Positions 8,977-17,989 of a stretch of 64,000 nt of DNA are shown here, piece after piece. The stretch comes from Pedobacter soli (GTDB lineage Bacteria; Bacteroidota; Bacteroidia; Sphingobacteriales; Sphingobacteriaceae). The stretch lies in the NCBI RefSeq assembly GCF_900101435.1, contig NZ_FMZH01000004.1, forward strand, positions 465,568 to 529,567, in the 5' to 3' direction. Within the stretch, counting starts at the first letter, position 1. Each line of letters starts with the position of its first letter. The translations under genes were made by a program, and so were the position numbers. Under the pieces are notes generated by a model. The model was not told the origin of the DNA, did not search any database, and saw only the letters and a list, made by a program, of their open reading frames with translations.

Positions 8977-9860
8977 TGTCATCATTTATTATGGAACCGA
9001 ACCACAACGATATCATGGTGAGCATTTTTTGCATCACCTATAACCACAGTAAATTTATAGCCAAAGCACTTGATGGTTTCCTGATGCAGCAATGCAACTT
9101 CAAAACTGAAATAATAATAGGCGACGACTGTTCTACAGATGGCACTGCCGAAATTATTGACGACTATGTTGCCCGATACCCAGGCAGGATTACCCGTTTA
9201 AAAGCACCCAAAAATATCGGCGCCACTCAGAATGTAATTCGTGTGGCGCTCGAAACCAAAGGGAAATACGTAGCCACCTGTGATGGCGATGATTATTGGA
9301 CTGATCCGTATAAGTTGCAAAAACAGGTTGATTTTTTAGAAAACAACCCTGATTACGTCATGTGTTGTCACTACACCCGCGAAATTAATTTTGATGATAC
9401 TGAGGTGTTTTACTTGGATTTTAATCCCGTTCCCTTAAAGTATAGCTTTAGCGATTTGATCATCAATAAACAAGTAGAAACCTGCACTGCAACCATTCTG
9501 TACAGAAATATCGAACCCATTAAAAATTTGTATAAAAACGAATGGTTTTTAAAATGCCATGCCTGCGATAAGTTTCTGAAGTTGTACTGCACCTGGGTAA
9601 CCGGTAAAAAGATTTATGTATTACCTGAAGTAATGAGCTGCTACAGGCGCCATCCGGGTGGTATATGGAGCCCGGTTTCTTATGTGCCGTTAAAGAAAAT
9701 GCAGCTGAGCGACTTTAACATCATTGCAAAGATTTTTACCTACACAGGTTTGCAAAAAATTAAGCTTTTGCATTTCTACTTAAAAAGGTACTTCCTCTTC
9801 GAAGTAAAACATAAAACATTTGGAAACGCTTTCCAGACCATTAAAACGATTGTAAATTAA
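8976..9860 (+). CDS. Glycosyltransferase family 2
   Basis: A 294-residue GT-A fold transferase. It opens with VSIFCITYNHSKFIAKAL, has IIGDDCSTDGTAEII for nucleotide binding and the metal-binding region CDGDDYWTDP (DGDD at 103-106), typical of GT2 enzymes that add one sugar to the growing lipid-linked unit on the cytoplasmic side. The start overlaps the previous stop by one base (TAATG); Met6 is a possible alternative. The C-terminal 80 residues are basic and aromatic, consistent with membrane association. Donor and acceptor cannot be told. Confidence 0.92.
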   Translation: MSSFIMEPNHNDIMVSIFCITYNHSKFIAKALDGFLMQQCNFKTEIIIGDDCSTDGTAEIIDDYVARYPGRITRLKAPKNIGATQNVIRVALETKGKYVATCDGDDYWTDPYKLQKQVDFLENNPDYVMCCHYTREINFDDTEVFYLDFNPVPLKYSFSDLIINKQVETCTATILYRNIEPIKNLYKNEWFLKCHACDKFLKLYCTWVTGKKIYVLPEVMSCYRRHPGGIWSPVSYVPLKKMQLSDFNIIAKIFTYTGLQKIKLLHFYLKRYFLFEVKHKTFGNAFQTIKTIVN

Positions 9861-9866
9861 TTAGAA

Positions 9867-10961
9867 ATGGCTACCAGATTATGCTTCGTAATAAACAGTT
9901 TAGAAGGTGGTGGAGCTGAAAGGGTAATTAGCAACCTGGCAAATCACTTTAGCAGCAAAGATTGCAATGTTACAGTGATTTGCCTCAATAAAGCTCAGGT
10001 TAAATATCAGCTAAATGAGCAGGTAAAAATTGTAAACCTCCTCGAGAGGAAAGACAATCATAATAGCTTCAATAGAATTAGGTATGCTTTCTTAACTTTT
10101 TACAGGCTACTAGCATTATTAAAAAAAGAAAAGCCCGACTGTACCATCTGTTTTATGACCTCGGCAAACATCTGGGCAGGTTTATGTTGCATGATTTTAG
10201 GCCTGCCGTATCTGGTTTCCGAAAGAACAGCACCAGACAGCACTTTAAATCAGTACAATAAATTTTTCCAATGGTTTGTATTTCATATTTACAGGAAATC
10301 AAAAGCGATTGTGCTACCTGCATTTGGTATGTTTAATGGATTTAAGCGGATTAAGCAGTTTGAAACGCTGTATAATTTTAAAACGATATACAATCCGATT
10401 CATCAGTTTGTAAAACCAAATCCCGGATCAGTTAACAGCAAACCTTTTATGCTGTCGGTGGGCAGGCTAAGTCACGAAAAAGGTTTTGACAGGCTAATCG
10501 AAGCCTACCATCTTTTGCAGTTAAGGGATACAGATCTCATCATATTGGGTGAAGGACCTGAACGCACAGCTTTAGAAGCGCAAATTGCTGCTTTGAACCT
10601 GGATGGCAAAGTAAAGCTGATTGGCTTTAAATCAAACCTGCAGGATTACTATGCTCAGGCTACTGTTTTTGTACTACCATCGCGAAACGAAGGTTACCCC
10701 AATGCCTTGGTAGAAGCCATGGGGATGGGCTGCCCTTGTGTAGCCATGAATTGCGAATTCGGACCCTCAGAAATAATTGAGGACGGCGTTAACGGTTTTC
10801 TGATAGAACAGGATAATGTACCTGCACTTTCATTAGCTATAGATAAACTGCTAAATAACAGCGAGCTAAAAAAACAATTTTCTGATAGGGCTAAGCGCAT
10901 TAACGAAACCAACTCTATTGAAAAAATCTCAGCCAACTGGGAAGAATTAATACTGTCATGA
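9867..10961 (+). CDS. Glycosyltransferase family 4 (GT-B)
   Basis: A 364-residue retaining GT-B enzyme. The N-terminal lobe starts CFVINSLEGGGAERVISNLA, the classic acceptor loop. The C-terminal lobe has SVGRLSHEKGFDRLIEAYHL and the EX7E motif (E275 in EGYPNALVE, second Glu 283) that contacts the nucleotide sugar. The sequence is close in style to the GalNAc/GlcNAc transferases of capsule loci. It is six bases downstream of the GT2 gene and overlaps the polymerase by 4 bp. Confidence 0.93.
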   Translation: MATRLCFVINSLEGGGAERVISNLANHFSSKDCNVTVICLNKAQVKYQLNEQVKIVNLLERKDNHNSFNRIRYAFLTFYRLLALLKKEKPDCTICFMTSANIWAGLCCMILGLPYLVSERTAPDSTLNQYNKFFQWFVFHIYRKSKAIVLPAFGMFNGFKRIKQFETLYNFKTIYNPIHQFVKPNPGSVNSKPFMLSVGRLSHEKGFDRLIEAYHLLQLRDTDLIILGEGPERTALEAQIAALNLDGKVKLIGFKSNLQDYYAQATVFVLPSRNEGYPNALVEAMGMGCPCVAMNCEFGPSEIIEDGVNGFLIEQDNVPALSLAIDKLLNNSELKKQFSDRAKRINETNSIEKISANWEELILS

Positions 10962-12175
10962 CCAAAAAAATAATGTTTCTCTTTTTGTTGTTTGGCTATG
11001 TTTACGCAACAACCTTCAACATCTTCATGACAGGGGTTTTCAGGATCCCTGCGCCAGTGGTTTTTCTGGCTCCGCTTATCTACTTCTACCGGACAGAGAT
11101 TACACACTTCTCCTACGGTAAAGAGCTGATGGTAATTTTTGTAGCGGCGCTGTTTTTCTATTTGATTGGACAGGCTGATATAACGGGTTTTTTCGCCTTA
11201 CTCATTGTTGCAGGTTGCTTTGCCTTACTTTTTAACTATGTTATTGGCACCAACCTGAAGCGGATGAATATTGCAATTGCCTTTTTCTTTGGGGTTTTAC
11301 TGCTTTCGGGATTGATCATGTTTATAGATCACCAGTACAACATGGCGCCCATCAGATCGCTTTTAGCACAGGAAGATGTTTTGCAGTCGCCTGCAGGTAT
11401 ATCGAGCACCATCTTTACCTTCGGCTATCAAATGGCGGCACTAACACCTTTCATGGTAGTTAATGCTGTGCTTTTTAAACGCAGCTGGCTGCTTAACCTA
11501 CTCTTGTTCGGCTTGTCTTTGTGCCTTATTTTCTTTGGTATGCAGCGGTCGGTCTTGGTTGCCTTTATCGTTGTGGTCGGTTTGTTTTTTTTAAGCTATT
11601 ACAAATTCAAGTCAATTTTATTATTTGGCTTACTTGCCGGCGTATTCTTTATTGCACAAAGCTCACTCGAGCAGTTTTCGGGCGATAAAAAACAACAAAA
11701 CATATTAAATAAAAGTGCCGAAAACGCTAAAGGGAAAGAAGAAAGGGGCGATTTAATGGGCGAAAATATACAGATCATTGCCGATTACCCTTTTGGTTTG
11801 CTTTTTTATGGTAAAACCTGGAATGATGTGGTGCAGCACAATTTTGTTTATAAGAAAGGCCCTATAGTAATTACCTCGCACAATGCTTATTTAATGTTCA
11901 TTACTTACCTGGGGCCATTACTAGGCTTTATTTTACTCATCTTATTATACCATAAAGTCGGCAAGGTAGTTTTTTATGCTTTTCTGCATGTAAAGGATAA
12001 GAAAAATGCAATGCTCGTCTGCTTAAGCTGTTCATTTATAGCGATATCAATCAATTCATTTTTTCATAACGAATGGCTTTTGGCTACGAGCGGACCTACA
12101 TTGTTTTTATACTTTGCTATTTTACAGCTCTCTAAAATCAAAATGGAAGACCCCATTTTGATCCAATACAATTAA
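10958..12175 (+). CDS. Wzy-like O-antigen/repeat-unit polymerase
   Basis: A 405-residue polytopic membrane protein with about 10-11 hydrophobic helices and one larger hydrophilic stretch near residues 235-290, where Wzy proteins carry a periplasmic loop. The segment VITSHNAYLMFITYLGPLLG resembles the conserved loop (H-N-x-Y/F) of the O-antigen polymerase/ligase family. Being the only such protein among the glycosyltransferases, it is the natural candidate for periplasmic block polymerisation. Wzy proteins diverge strongly, so the call relies on topology, that loop and position. It starts within the stop of the preceding GT4 gene. Confidence 0.82.
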   Translation: MTKKIMFLFLLFGYVYATTFNIFMTGVFRIPAPVVFLAPLIYFYRTEITHFSYGKELMVIFVAALFFYLIGQADITGFFALLIVAGCFALLFNYVIGTNLKRMNIAIAFFFGVLLLSGLIMFIDHQYNMAPIRSLLAQEDVLQSPAGISSTIFTFGYQMAALTPFMVVNAVLFKRSWLLNLLLFGLSLCLIFFGMQRSVLVAFIVVVGLFFLSYYKFKSILLFGLLAGVFFIAQSSLEQFSGDKKQQNILNKSAENAKGKEERGDLMGENIQIIADYPFGLLFYGKTWNDVVQHNFVYKKGPIVITSHNAYLMFITYLGPLLGFILLILLYHKVGKVVFYAFLHVKDKKNAMLVCLSCSFIAISINSFFHNEWLLATSGPTLFLYFAILQLSKIKMEDPILIQYN

Positions 12176-12234
12176 CGATTTAAGCATTCTGCATCCCGGC
12201 GGACCTTTTAACAAACAAACTAAATTTATTGATT

Positions 12235-13509
12235 ATGAATATTCCTTTTTCTCCTCCGTTTATCGATCAATCAGTAGTTGATCAGGTATTAGATACCCTA
12301 AACAACAATTGGATTACTACAGGGCCAAAGGTTAAAGCCCTTGAGCAGGAAGTAAAGGTAATTACTGGTACAGATGAGGTGATTTGTGTTAATTCCTGGA
12401 CCTCGGGAGCCATTTTGATGTTAAAATGGTTTGGTGTTAAAGCTGGCGACGAGGTAATTGTTCCTGCTTATACTTACAGCGCTACAGCATTGGCCGTTTT
12501 ACATTGTGGCGCAATACCCGTAATGGTTGATGTACTTGATGATTTTAGTATAGATCCGGAAAAGGTAAAGGCTGCTATAACAACCAAAACAAAAGCCATT
12601 ATTGCAGTGGATATTGCCGGGTGGCCTTGCGATTATAATGCTTTAAAGCAAGTGATTAGCGATCCTCATATTCAGAAAAAGTTTAAGTGTAACTCCGAAA
12701 AACAATCAAAACTGAATAGAATATTATTGATTTCGGATGCGGCACATTCTATTGGTAGTATCTACCTGAATAAACCGGCAGCACAGCACTGCGATGTAAC
12801 TATATTTTCATTCCATGCAGTTAAAAATATTACTACCGCCGAAGGAGGTGCCGTTTGCCTTAACCTTCCTGTTCAGTTCGATCACGAAGCGGAGTACACC
12901 TATTTAAAAATGTATACACTTAACGGGCAAAACAAAGATGCCTTATCTAAGTCAAAGGGTGCCGGCTGGCGTTACGATATTCTTTTTCAGGGTTTAAAAA
13001 TAAACATGCCTGATATTTGTGCTGCTGTTGGCCTTGCACAAATCAGGAAATATAACAGCGATCTGCTGCCAAAACGCAAGGCTATAGCCAAAAAATACTT
13101 TGAAAGTTTTCAGGAGGAGGAGTGGTTTATCAGTCCACCATTAATAAGCACACAAAGAGAATCTTGCTACCACCTGTTCCCTTTAAGGGTTAAAGGTTTA
13201 AGCGAGGAGCAAAGGGATCAGGTAATCGATGATCTGGCTGCCTTAGGTGTTGCTACAAATGTTCATTTTATACCAATGCCTATGCTTACGCTTTTTAAGG
13301 ATATGGGTTATAAAATTGAAGACTATCCAATGGCTTATCAAAACTATGCCTGCGAAATTTCCTTACCGATTTATCCGCAGTTAACCCAGTCAGAAATCGA
13401 TTTTATTATCAACTCGGTAGTTAGTTGTGTTCAGATTCAGCTGGACAAAAATCTCAAAGCGATCGATACCAATGTAGTTGAACTTAAACAAATGGCCGTA
13501 GCATCATGA
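12235..13509 (+). CDS. DegT/DnrJ/EryC1/StrS-family sugar aminotransferase (second)
   Basis: A 424-residue PLP aminotransferase. It starts MNIPFSPPFIDQSVVDQVLD; the ATG at 12235 was preferred over an in-frame TTG six bases earlier. Key features are NSWTSGAILMLKWFGV for phosphate binding, ISDAAHSIG for the Asp, and the PLP lysine K197 in FSFHAVKNITTAEGG, close in pattern to PseC/WbpE/ArnB-type enzymes. It is longer than usual because of inserts near residues 140-160 and a 35-residue C-terminal tail. It lies 59 bp after the polymerase and overlaps the initiating transferase by 4 bp, which suggests that its sugar may be the first of the repeat unit, an inference from position only. Confidence 0.92.
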   Translation: MNIPFSPPFIDQSVVDQVLDTLNNNWITTGPKVKALEQEVKVITGTDEVICVNSWTSGAILMLKWFGVKAGDEVIVPAYTYSATALAVLHCGAIPVMVDVLDDFSIDPEKVKAAITTKTKAIIAVDIAGWPCDYNALKQVISDPHIQKKFKCNSEKQSKLNRILLISDAAHSIGSIYLNKPAAQHCDVTIFSFHAVKNITTAEGGAVCLNLPVQFDHEAEYTYLKMYTLNGQNKDALSKSKGAGWRYDILFQGLKINMPDICAAVGLAQIRKYNSDLLPKRKAIAKKYFESFQEEEWFISPPLISTQRESCYHLFPLRVKGLSEEQRDQVIDDLAALGVATNVHFIPMPMLTLFKDMGYKIEDYPMAYQNYACEISLPIYPQLTQSEIDFIINSVVSCVQIQLDKNLKAIDTNVVELKQMAVAS

Positions 13510-14108
13510 AAATAGATAAAAAAAGAATATTCGATGTATTGTTTGCATCCTTATGCCTGATATTATTTAGTCCGCTTTTAATATTAATCGCTGTCCTGAT
13601 CAAGCTCGACTCTAGAGGACCGGTTATATTTAAACAAATCAGGGTTGGGCGAAATATGCGTGATTTTCACCTGATCAAATTCCGGACGATGAAAGTGGCA
13701 CAAAGTAATAATAGCCTGCTCACCATCGGTAACAGGGATAATCGTATCACCAAAGTGGGCTATTGGCTTAGAAAATATAAACTCGATGAGCTGCCCCAGC
13801 TGTTAAATGTTTTAAAAGGTCAGATGAGCCTGGTTGGACCGCGTCCAGAGGTAAGGAAGTATGTAAACATGTACAGCGAAGAACAACGTTATGTACTATC
13901 TATAAAACCAGGTATTACTGATTGGGCTTCTGTTGAGTTTTGTAATGAAAACGAGCTTTTACAACATGCAGAAGATCCCGAAAACTATTATATAGAACGG
14001 ATCATCCCTGCTAAAATAAAGCAGAATATGCGCTATGTTAAGCAGCATGATATTATTACCGATTTTAAGATTATCTGGTTAACGCTAAACAGGATTGTAA
14101 TCAACTAA
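13506..14108 (+). CDS. Initiating sugar-phosphate transferase (PglC/WcaJ-like)
   Basis: A 200-residue small polyprenyl-phosphate glycosylphosphotransferase that links the first sugar-1-phosphate to undecaprenyl phosphate. One reentrant membrane helix lies at about 9-36 (RIFDVLFASLCLILFSPLLI). The catalytic core shows KQIRVGRNMRDFHLIKFRTM, then DELPQLLNVLKGQMSLVGPRPE, including the Asp-Glu dyad region of the family. It has only the minimal catalytic domain like PglC, lacking the four-helix N-terminal part of WbaP. It overlaps the aminotransferase (ATGA) and is followed by a GT4 gene six bases on. Confidence 0.95.
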   Translation: MKIDKKRIFDVLFASLCLILFSPLLILIAVLIKLDSRGPVIFKQIRVGRNMRDFHLIKFRTMKVAQSNNSLLTIGNRDNRITKVGYWLRKYKLDELPQLLNVLKGQMSLVGPRPEVRKYVNMYSEEQRYVLSIKPGITDWASVEFCNENELLQHAEDPENYYIERIIPAKIKQNMRYVKQHDIITDFKIIWLTLNRIVIN

Positions 14109-14114
14109 AAAGAT

Positions 14115-15215
14115 ATGTCGGCGCTCCAACAAAATAATAACGAAGAAGTTAAAGCCAGAAAAAAGGTTTTTTTTGTACTGAGCTCATTAACTTCCGGAGG
14201 ATCTGAAAGGGTTTTCTGGAACCTGGCCCAGGGATTTAACAAAGATAAGTTCGAGATTACCATTGTTATTCTCGATTCTACAGTAAATTGCTTTTCGATG
14301 GATCTGGATGGCGTAAGGTTTATCGATCTTAAGACCAAAAAGGCTTCACGATCTTTCTTTGCTCTATACGCTGTTTTAAAACGCGAAGCACCCTATGCAG
14401 TTTTCTCTACTACCGACCATATTAATATCCTGGTTTCGCTGGTAGGCAGGTTTTTAAATATCCCGATGCTGATTGCAAGGGCTTCGAACATTCCGCACGA
14501 GCAGCGCTTGTATGAAGGTTTTAAATCTAAATTTTACGAGCTTTTTGCAAGTGCAAGTTACAGGGGCTATAAACAGATTGTTTGTCAGTCTGACGAAATG
14601 AAGCAATCGCTTATTGATACCTATAATGTAGATCAGAACTTAATTAAAGTAATTGCCAATCCCGTACTGCTGTCAAATAAGCTTAAAGGTGCCAAAGCCG
14701 CTGTTAAAATTTACAAGCTTCTGGTGGTGGCTCGTTTCGCGCTCGAAAAAGGTTTAGACAGGTTGGTTGAAATTATGGCTGGCCTACCCGAAAATTATCA
14801 TCTCGATTTTGTAGGCACAGGTGTGCTTAAAGATCAGATAGCCAAACAAATTGCAGACAGACAGCTTGGTCACAGGCTCAAAATATTGGGCGAAATTAAA
14901 AACATCCACGAAGTAATGGTTCAGCATGATTTAATGGTGCTAAGCTCGCATACCGAAGGCTTTCCCAATGTGGTGCTTGAGGCACTTACCGTAGGCCTAC
15001 CCGTAGTAACTTTCAAAGTAAGTGGTATTCCGGGCTTAATTATCGATGGTTTTAATGGCTATGTAATTAAGCAGGGCGATTTGGAAGACTTTCGCCAGAA
15101 AATTATTCAGGCTTGTACTATCGACAACTGGAAGCCCGAAGCCATCAGGCAAAATGTATATCAAAAATGTGCACTCGATAAAATCAGTGCCGAATACGAA
15201 GAATTAATCAGTTAA
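14115..15215 (+). CDS. Glycosyltransferase family 4 (second)
   Basis: A 366-residue GT-B enzyme. The N-terminus KVFFVLSSLTSGGSERVFWN is the acceptor-side glycine loop. The donor side has LLVVARFALEKGLDRLVEIM and the EX7E motif EGFPNVVLEALTVG (E281, E289). It is related to, but clearly distinct from, the GT4 at 9867, so each probably makes a different linkage. The small hydrophilic start (codons 1-16) precedes the first beta strand. Directly after the initiating transferase it is a candidate for the second sugar addition, which is an inference from gene order. Confidence 0.92.
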   Translation: MSALQQNNNEEVKARKKVFFVLSSLTSGGSERVFWNLAQGFNKDKFEITIVILDSTVNCFSMDLDGVRFIDLKTKKASRSFFALYAVLKREAPYAVFSTTDHINILVSLVGRFLNIPMLIARASNIPHEQRLYEGFKSKFYELFASASYRGYKQIVCQSDEMKQSLIDTYNVDQNLIKVIANPVLLSNKLKGAKAAVKIYKLLVVARFALEKGLDRLVEIMAGLPENYHLDFVGTGVLKDQIAKQIADRQLGHRLKILGEIKNIHEVMVQHDLMVLSSHTEGFPNVVLEALTVGLPVVTFKVSGIPGLIIDGFNGYVIKQGDLEDFRQKIIQACTIDNWKPEAIRQNVYQKCALDKISAEYEELIS

Positions 15216-15235
15216 CAACTCAAAAAAATAAAGTT

Positions 15236-17077
15236 ATGTGTGGAATATATGGTGCTACTATACCTTACTCAGACGGCGTGGTCCGCGAGAAAATGGCAAG
15301 GATCAACTTTCGTGGACCAGATTATACCGGTGTACAACGTTATAACCAGGTTGTTTTTGCCCATAACCGCTTAGCCATTATTGATCTCGATGCACGCTCT
15401 AACCAGCCTTTTTCGTACCTGCACCTGCATATCGTTTTCAATGGCGAAATATACAATTACAAAGATATCCGTAAAGCGCTCGAAGCTAAAAACTACCAGT
15501 TTAGAACCAGCTCCGATACCGAAGTAATTTGTGCCGCCTATCTTGAATATGGGGCCGACTGCCTTACATATTTCAATGGCATGTTTGCTTTTGTAATTTA
15601 CGATACACTGAAAAATGAACTTTTTGGTGCCCGCGATCGTTTTGGCAAAAAACCTTTTTATTATGCGCACGAACACGGCACTTTCGAATTCGCCAGTCAG
15701 CCTTCGCAAATCAGTATCGACCGCGATTTAAGTGTAGATGAAGATGCCATTAGCCAATACTTAATTTGGGGCTATGTTCCTCAGCCACAATCTATCTGGC
15801 AAAATGTTAAGCAATTGCCAGCCGCTAATTACTTTACTTACAATCTCCAAACCGATAAACTTAAAATAACCGAATACTGGACTTTAGATTACGGCTGGAA
15901 AAACAAGTTTGCCGGTACTTACGAAGAGGCTAAAGAAGCTTTGGCACTTATTATTGCCGATTCGGTTAAAATCAGGATGAATGCAGATGTGCCGCTTGGG
16001 GTTTTCCTTTCGGGTGGTATCGATTCTTCGCTCGTAGCCGCTTTAGCAACCAAAGAAATCGATCACGTAAAAACCTTCTCCATTAAATTCAACGAAAAAG
16101 GTTTTGATGAAAGTGCTTACGCCAATCAGGTAGCCAAACATTTAGGCACCGATCACCATACCATTGAATGTAATTATGATGATGGCATACAACTAATCGA
16201 GAACTTTAACCGCTATTACGACGAACCCTTTGCTGATTCGAGTGCTATACCCACCATGCTGTTGAGCAAAAGCACCCGGGCACATGTAACCGTAGCTTTA
16301 AGTGGCGATGCCGGCGATGAAGCTTTCCTGGGCTATCACCGATATAAATGGATTAAACAGGTAAGTAGTTTATTTTACGCGCCACATGCAGTAAGAAAAG
16401 CTTTTGCCGGCTTAATTAACCAATCGCCAAGTTACCGGCACAAGCTTATTGCCATGGGCATTTCTATGGAAGATGTAGAAAAGCTTTATGTAAAAATGTT
16501 TGGCAATATGGAAAACTCGTGGGTAAAACAACCCGATCTGGCCAAATATAATCCCTTGATGCACATTTTAACTAATCCATCAAAGCCTTTGCTGGAGCGT
16601 GTTTCTGATTTCGATATTAAAACTTATTTAAACGGCGATATTAATACCAAGGTAGACCGCGCATCTATGGCTTTTTCATTAGAATCGCGCTCACCTTTAA
16701 TGGATTACCGGGTAATTGAGTTTTCGCGCACTTTGCCTACGCACTTTAAATACAGCAGCGGTAACCAAAAACGGATTTTAAAAGATCTTTTGTTTGAGCG
16801 CGTACCTGCACACATGTTCGATAGGCCAAAAGCAGGTTTTACCATGCCATTTCAAAACTGGTTCAGAAATGAGCTTAAAGATTATGTAATGGATAACCTC
16901 TCTGCTGATAATTTAAAAAACATTCCTGGTATCCATGTAAAAAGAACACAGGAAATTATTAATGAACACATGACAGGGAAATGGAACCGTTATCCGCAAA
17001 TCTGGAAATTACTGGTGCTGTCGCAATGGCTCATTAAGAACAAAACAAACGCTAAAAAAATCTCACTAGTCGCTTAA
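15236..17077 (+). CDS. Asparagine synthase-type glutamine amidotransferase (AsnB-like)
   Basis: A 613-residue class II amidotransferase. Cys2 of MCGIYGATIP is the glutaminase nucleophile; NRLAIIDLD and FNGEIYNY continue the Ntn-hydrolase domain. The synthetase domain carries the PP-loop FLSGGIDSSLVAALA (S259-S265). In uronic-acid polysaccharide loci such homologs (for example WbpS of Pseudomonas O6) amidate the carboxyl of a sugar acid instead of aspartate. Here it is 21 bp after a GT4 gene and in one run with a uronate-forming dehydrogenase, so a sugar-amidating role is likely, but housekeeping asparagine synthesis cannot be excluded from sequence alone. Confidence 0.9.
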   Translation: MCGIYGATIPYSDGVVREKMARINFRGPDYTGVQRYNQVVFAHNRLAIIDLDARSNQPFSYLHLHIVFNGEIYNYKDIRKALEAKNYQFRTSSDTEVICAAYLEYGADCLTYFNGMFAFVIYDTLKNELFGARDRFGKKPFYYAHEHGTFEFASQPSQISIDRDLSVDEDAISQYLIWGYVPQPQSIWQNVKQLPAANYFTYNLQTDKLKITEYWTLDYGWKNKFAGTYEEAKEALALIIADSVKIRMNADVPLGVFLSGGIDSSLVAALATKEIDHVKTFSIKFNEKGFDESAYANQVAKHLGTDHHTIECNYDDGIQLIENFNRYYDEPFADSSAIPTMLLSKSTRAHVTVALSGDAGDEAFLGYHRYKWIKQVSSLFYAPHAVRKAFAGLINQSPSYRHKLIAMGISMEDVEKLYVKMFGNMENSWVKQPDLAKYNPLMHILTNPSKPLLERVSDFDIKTYLNGDINTKVDRASMAFSLESRSPLMDYRVIEFSRTLPTHFKYSSGNQKRILKDLLFERVPAHMFDRPKAGFTMPFQNWFRNELKDYVMDNLSADNLKNIPGIHVKRTQEIINEHMTGKWNRYPQIWKLLVLSQWLIKNKTNAKKISLVA

Positions 17078-17081
17078 CAAT

Positions 17082-17978
17082 ATGGTAACGGCAACAGTTA
17101 ACCTCTTCAATAAAATTTTTGCGGCCGATAAATGGAATATTGGTTTCGTACATCAAACACCCGAAAATCTGATCGAGACCCGAAAATTAGGCACTGCCAT
17201 TAACTGGTTGCCTGAAGATGATATCGATTACGCAGCCGATCCCTTTGTAGTAAATGTGGGCAACACGCCGCGCATCTATTATGAAGAGCTCGATTTTTGG
17301 AAAGGGAAAGGCGAGATCATGATGATTGACGGGCTGGATTTTAAAAACAAAAAGAAAATTAGCGGTATAAAGCCCGATGCCATTCACTTATCTTATCCAT
17401 ATCTGATTGAAGAAGGGGGCACTTTATACTGCATTCCTGAAACATCAGAAGCCAAAGAGGTTGCACTTTATCAGGTAGATGAGAATAATCCGGAGAAGTT
17501 GATTAAGCTTAAAGCCCTGGTAAGTGGAAAGGCTTTTGTAGATAGTTCAGTCATTCATTACAACAATAAATACTGGCTGTTTACCAGTGTATCAGGCGAT
17601 CACGATCATCTTTACATTTATCACTCCAATGCGCTGGATGGACAATATACAGGGCATTATCAAAACCCAATACCTGTTGAAGCAGCCTTTTGCCGTGCTG
17701 CAGGGCATTTGTTTGTAGTAGGGCAGTCGCTGTACCGGCCTACACAAAACCCGGTTAGCCGTTATGGAGGCTCCATCATGATTAACCAAATAGAAGTACT
17801 AAACGAAAAGGAATTTAAAAGCACCAACCAGTTCGAAATATTACCAGATAAAGCATATAGCAAAGGACTCCATAACATCAGTTTTGCCGACAACATTATT
17901 GTAATTGATGGCAAGCGGAAAGTAGTAAGCCCGATAATGCCGATTAAAAAGTTTGTCAGGAATTATAAAAACAGGTAA
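17082..17978 (+). CDS. Predicted beta-propeller (GINT1-N-like) protein of polysaccharide loci
   Basis: A 298-residue soluble protein without signal peptide. It has repeated Trp/Tyr-Asp-containing strands: DYAADPFVV with RIYYEELDFWKGKGEI, HLSYPYLIEEGGTLYCIPE, GKAFVDSSVIHYNNKYWLF and AGHLFVVGQSLYRPTQ. This is the five-bladed propeller pattern seen in GH43-like folds and in the N-terminal domain of plant glucosamine inositolphosphorylceramide transferase (GINT1), whose bacterial relatives sit in surface-glycan clusters, sometimes fused to formyltransferases. No catalytic residues can be named by eye. It begins 4 bp after the asparagine-synthase gene and may help modify or bind the sugar intermediate. 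Confidence 0.6.
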   Translation: MVTATVNLFNKIFAADKWNIGFVHQTPENLIETRKLGTAINWLPEDDIDYAADPFVVNVGNTPRIYYEELDFWKGKGEIMMIDGLDFKNKKKISGIKPDAIHLSYPYLIEEGGTLYCIPETSEAKEVALYQVDENNPEKLIKLKALVSGKAFVDSSVIHYNNKYWLFTSVSGDHDHLYIYHSNALDGQYTGHYQNPIPVEAAFCRAAGHLFVVGQSLYRPTQNPVSRYGGSIMINQIEVLNEKEFKSTNQFEILPDKAYSKGLHNISFADNIIVIDGKRKVVSPIMPIKKFVRNYKNR

Positions 17979-17989
17979 ACCCAAACGAA

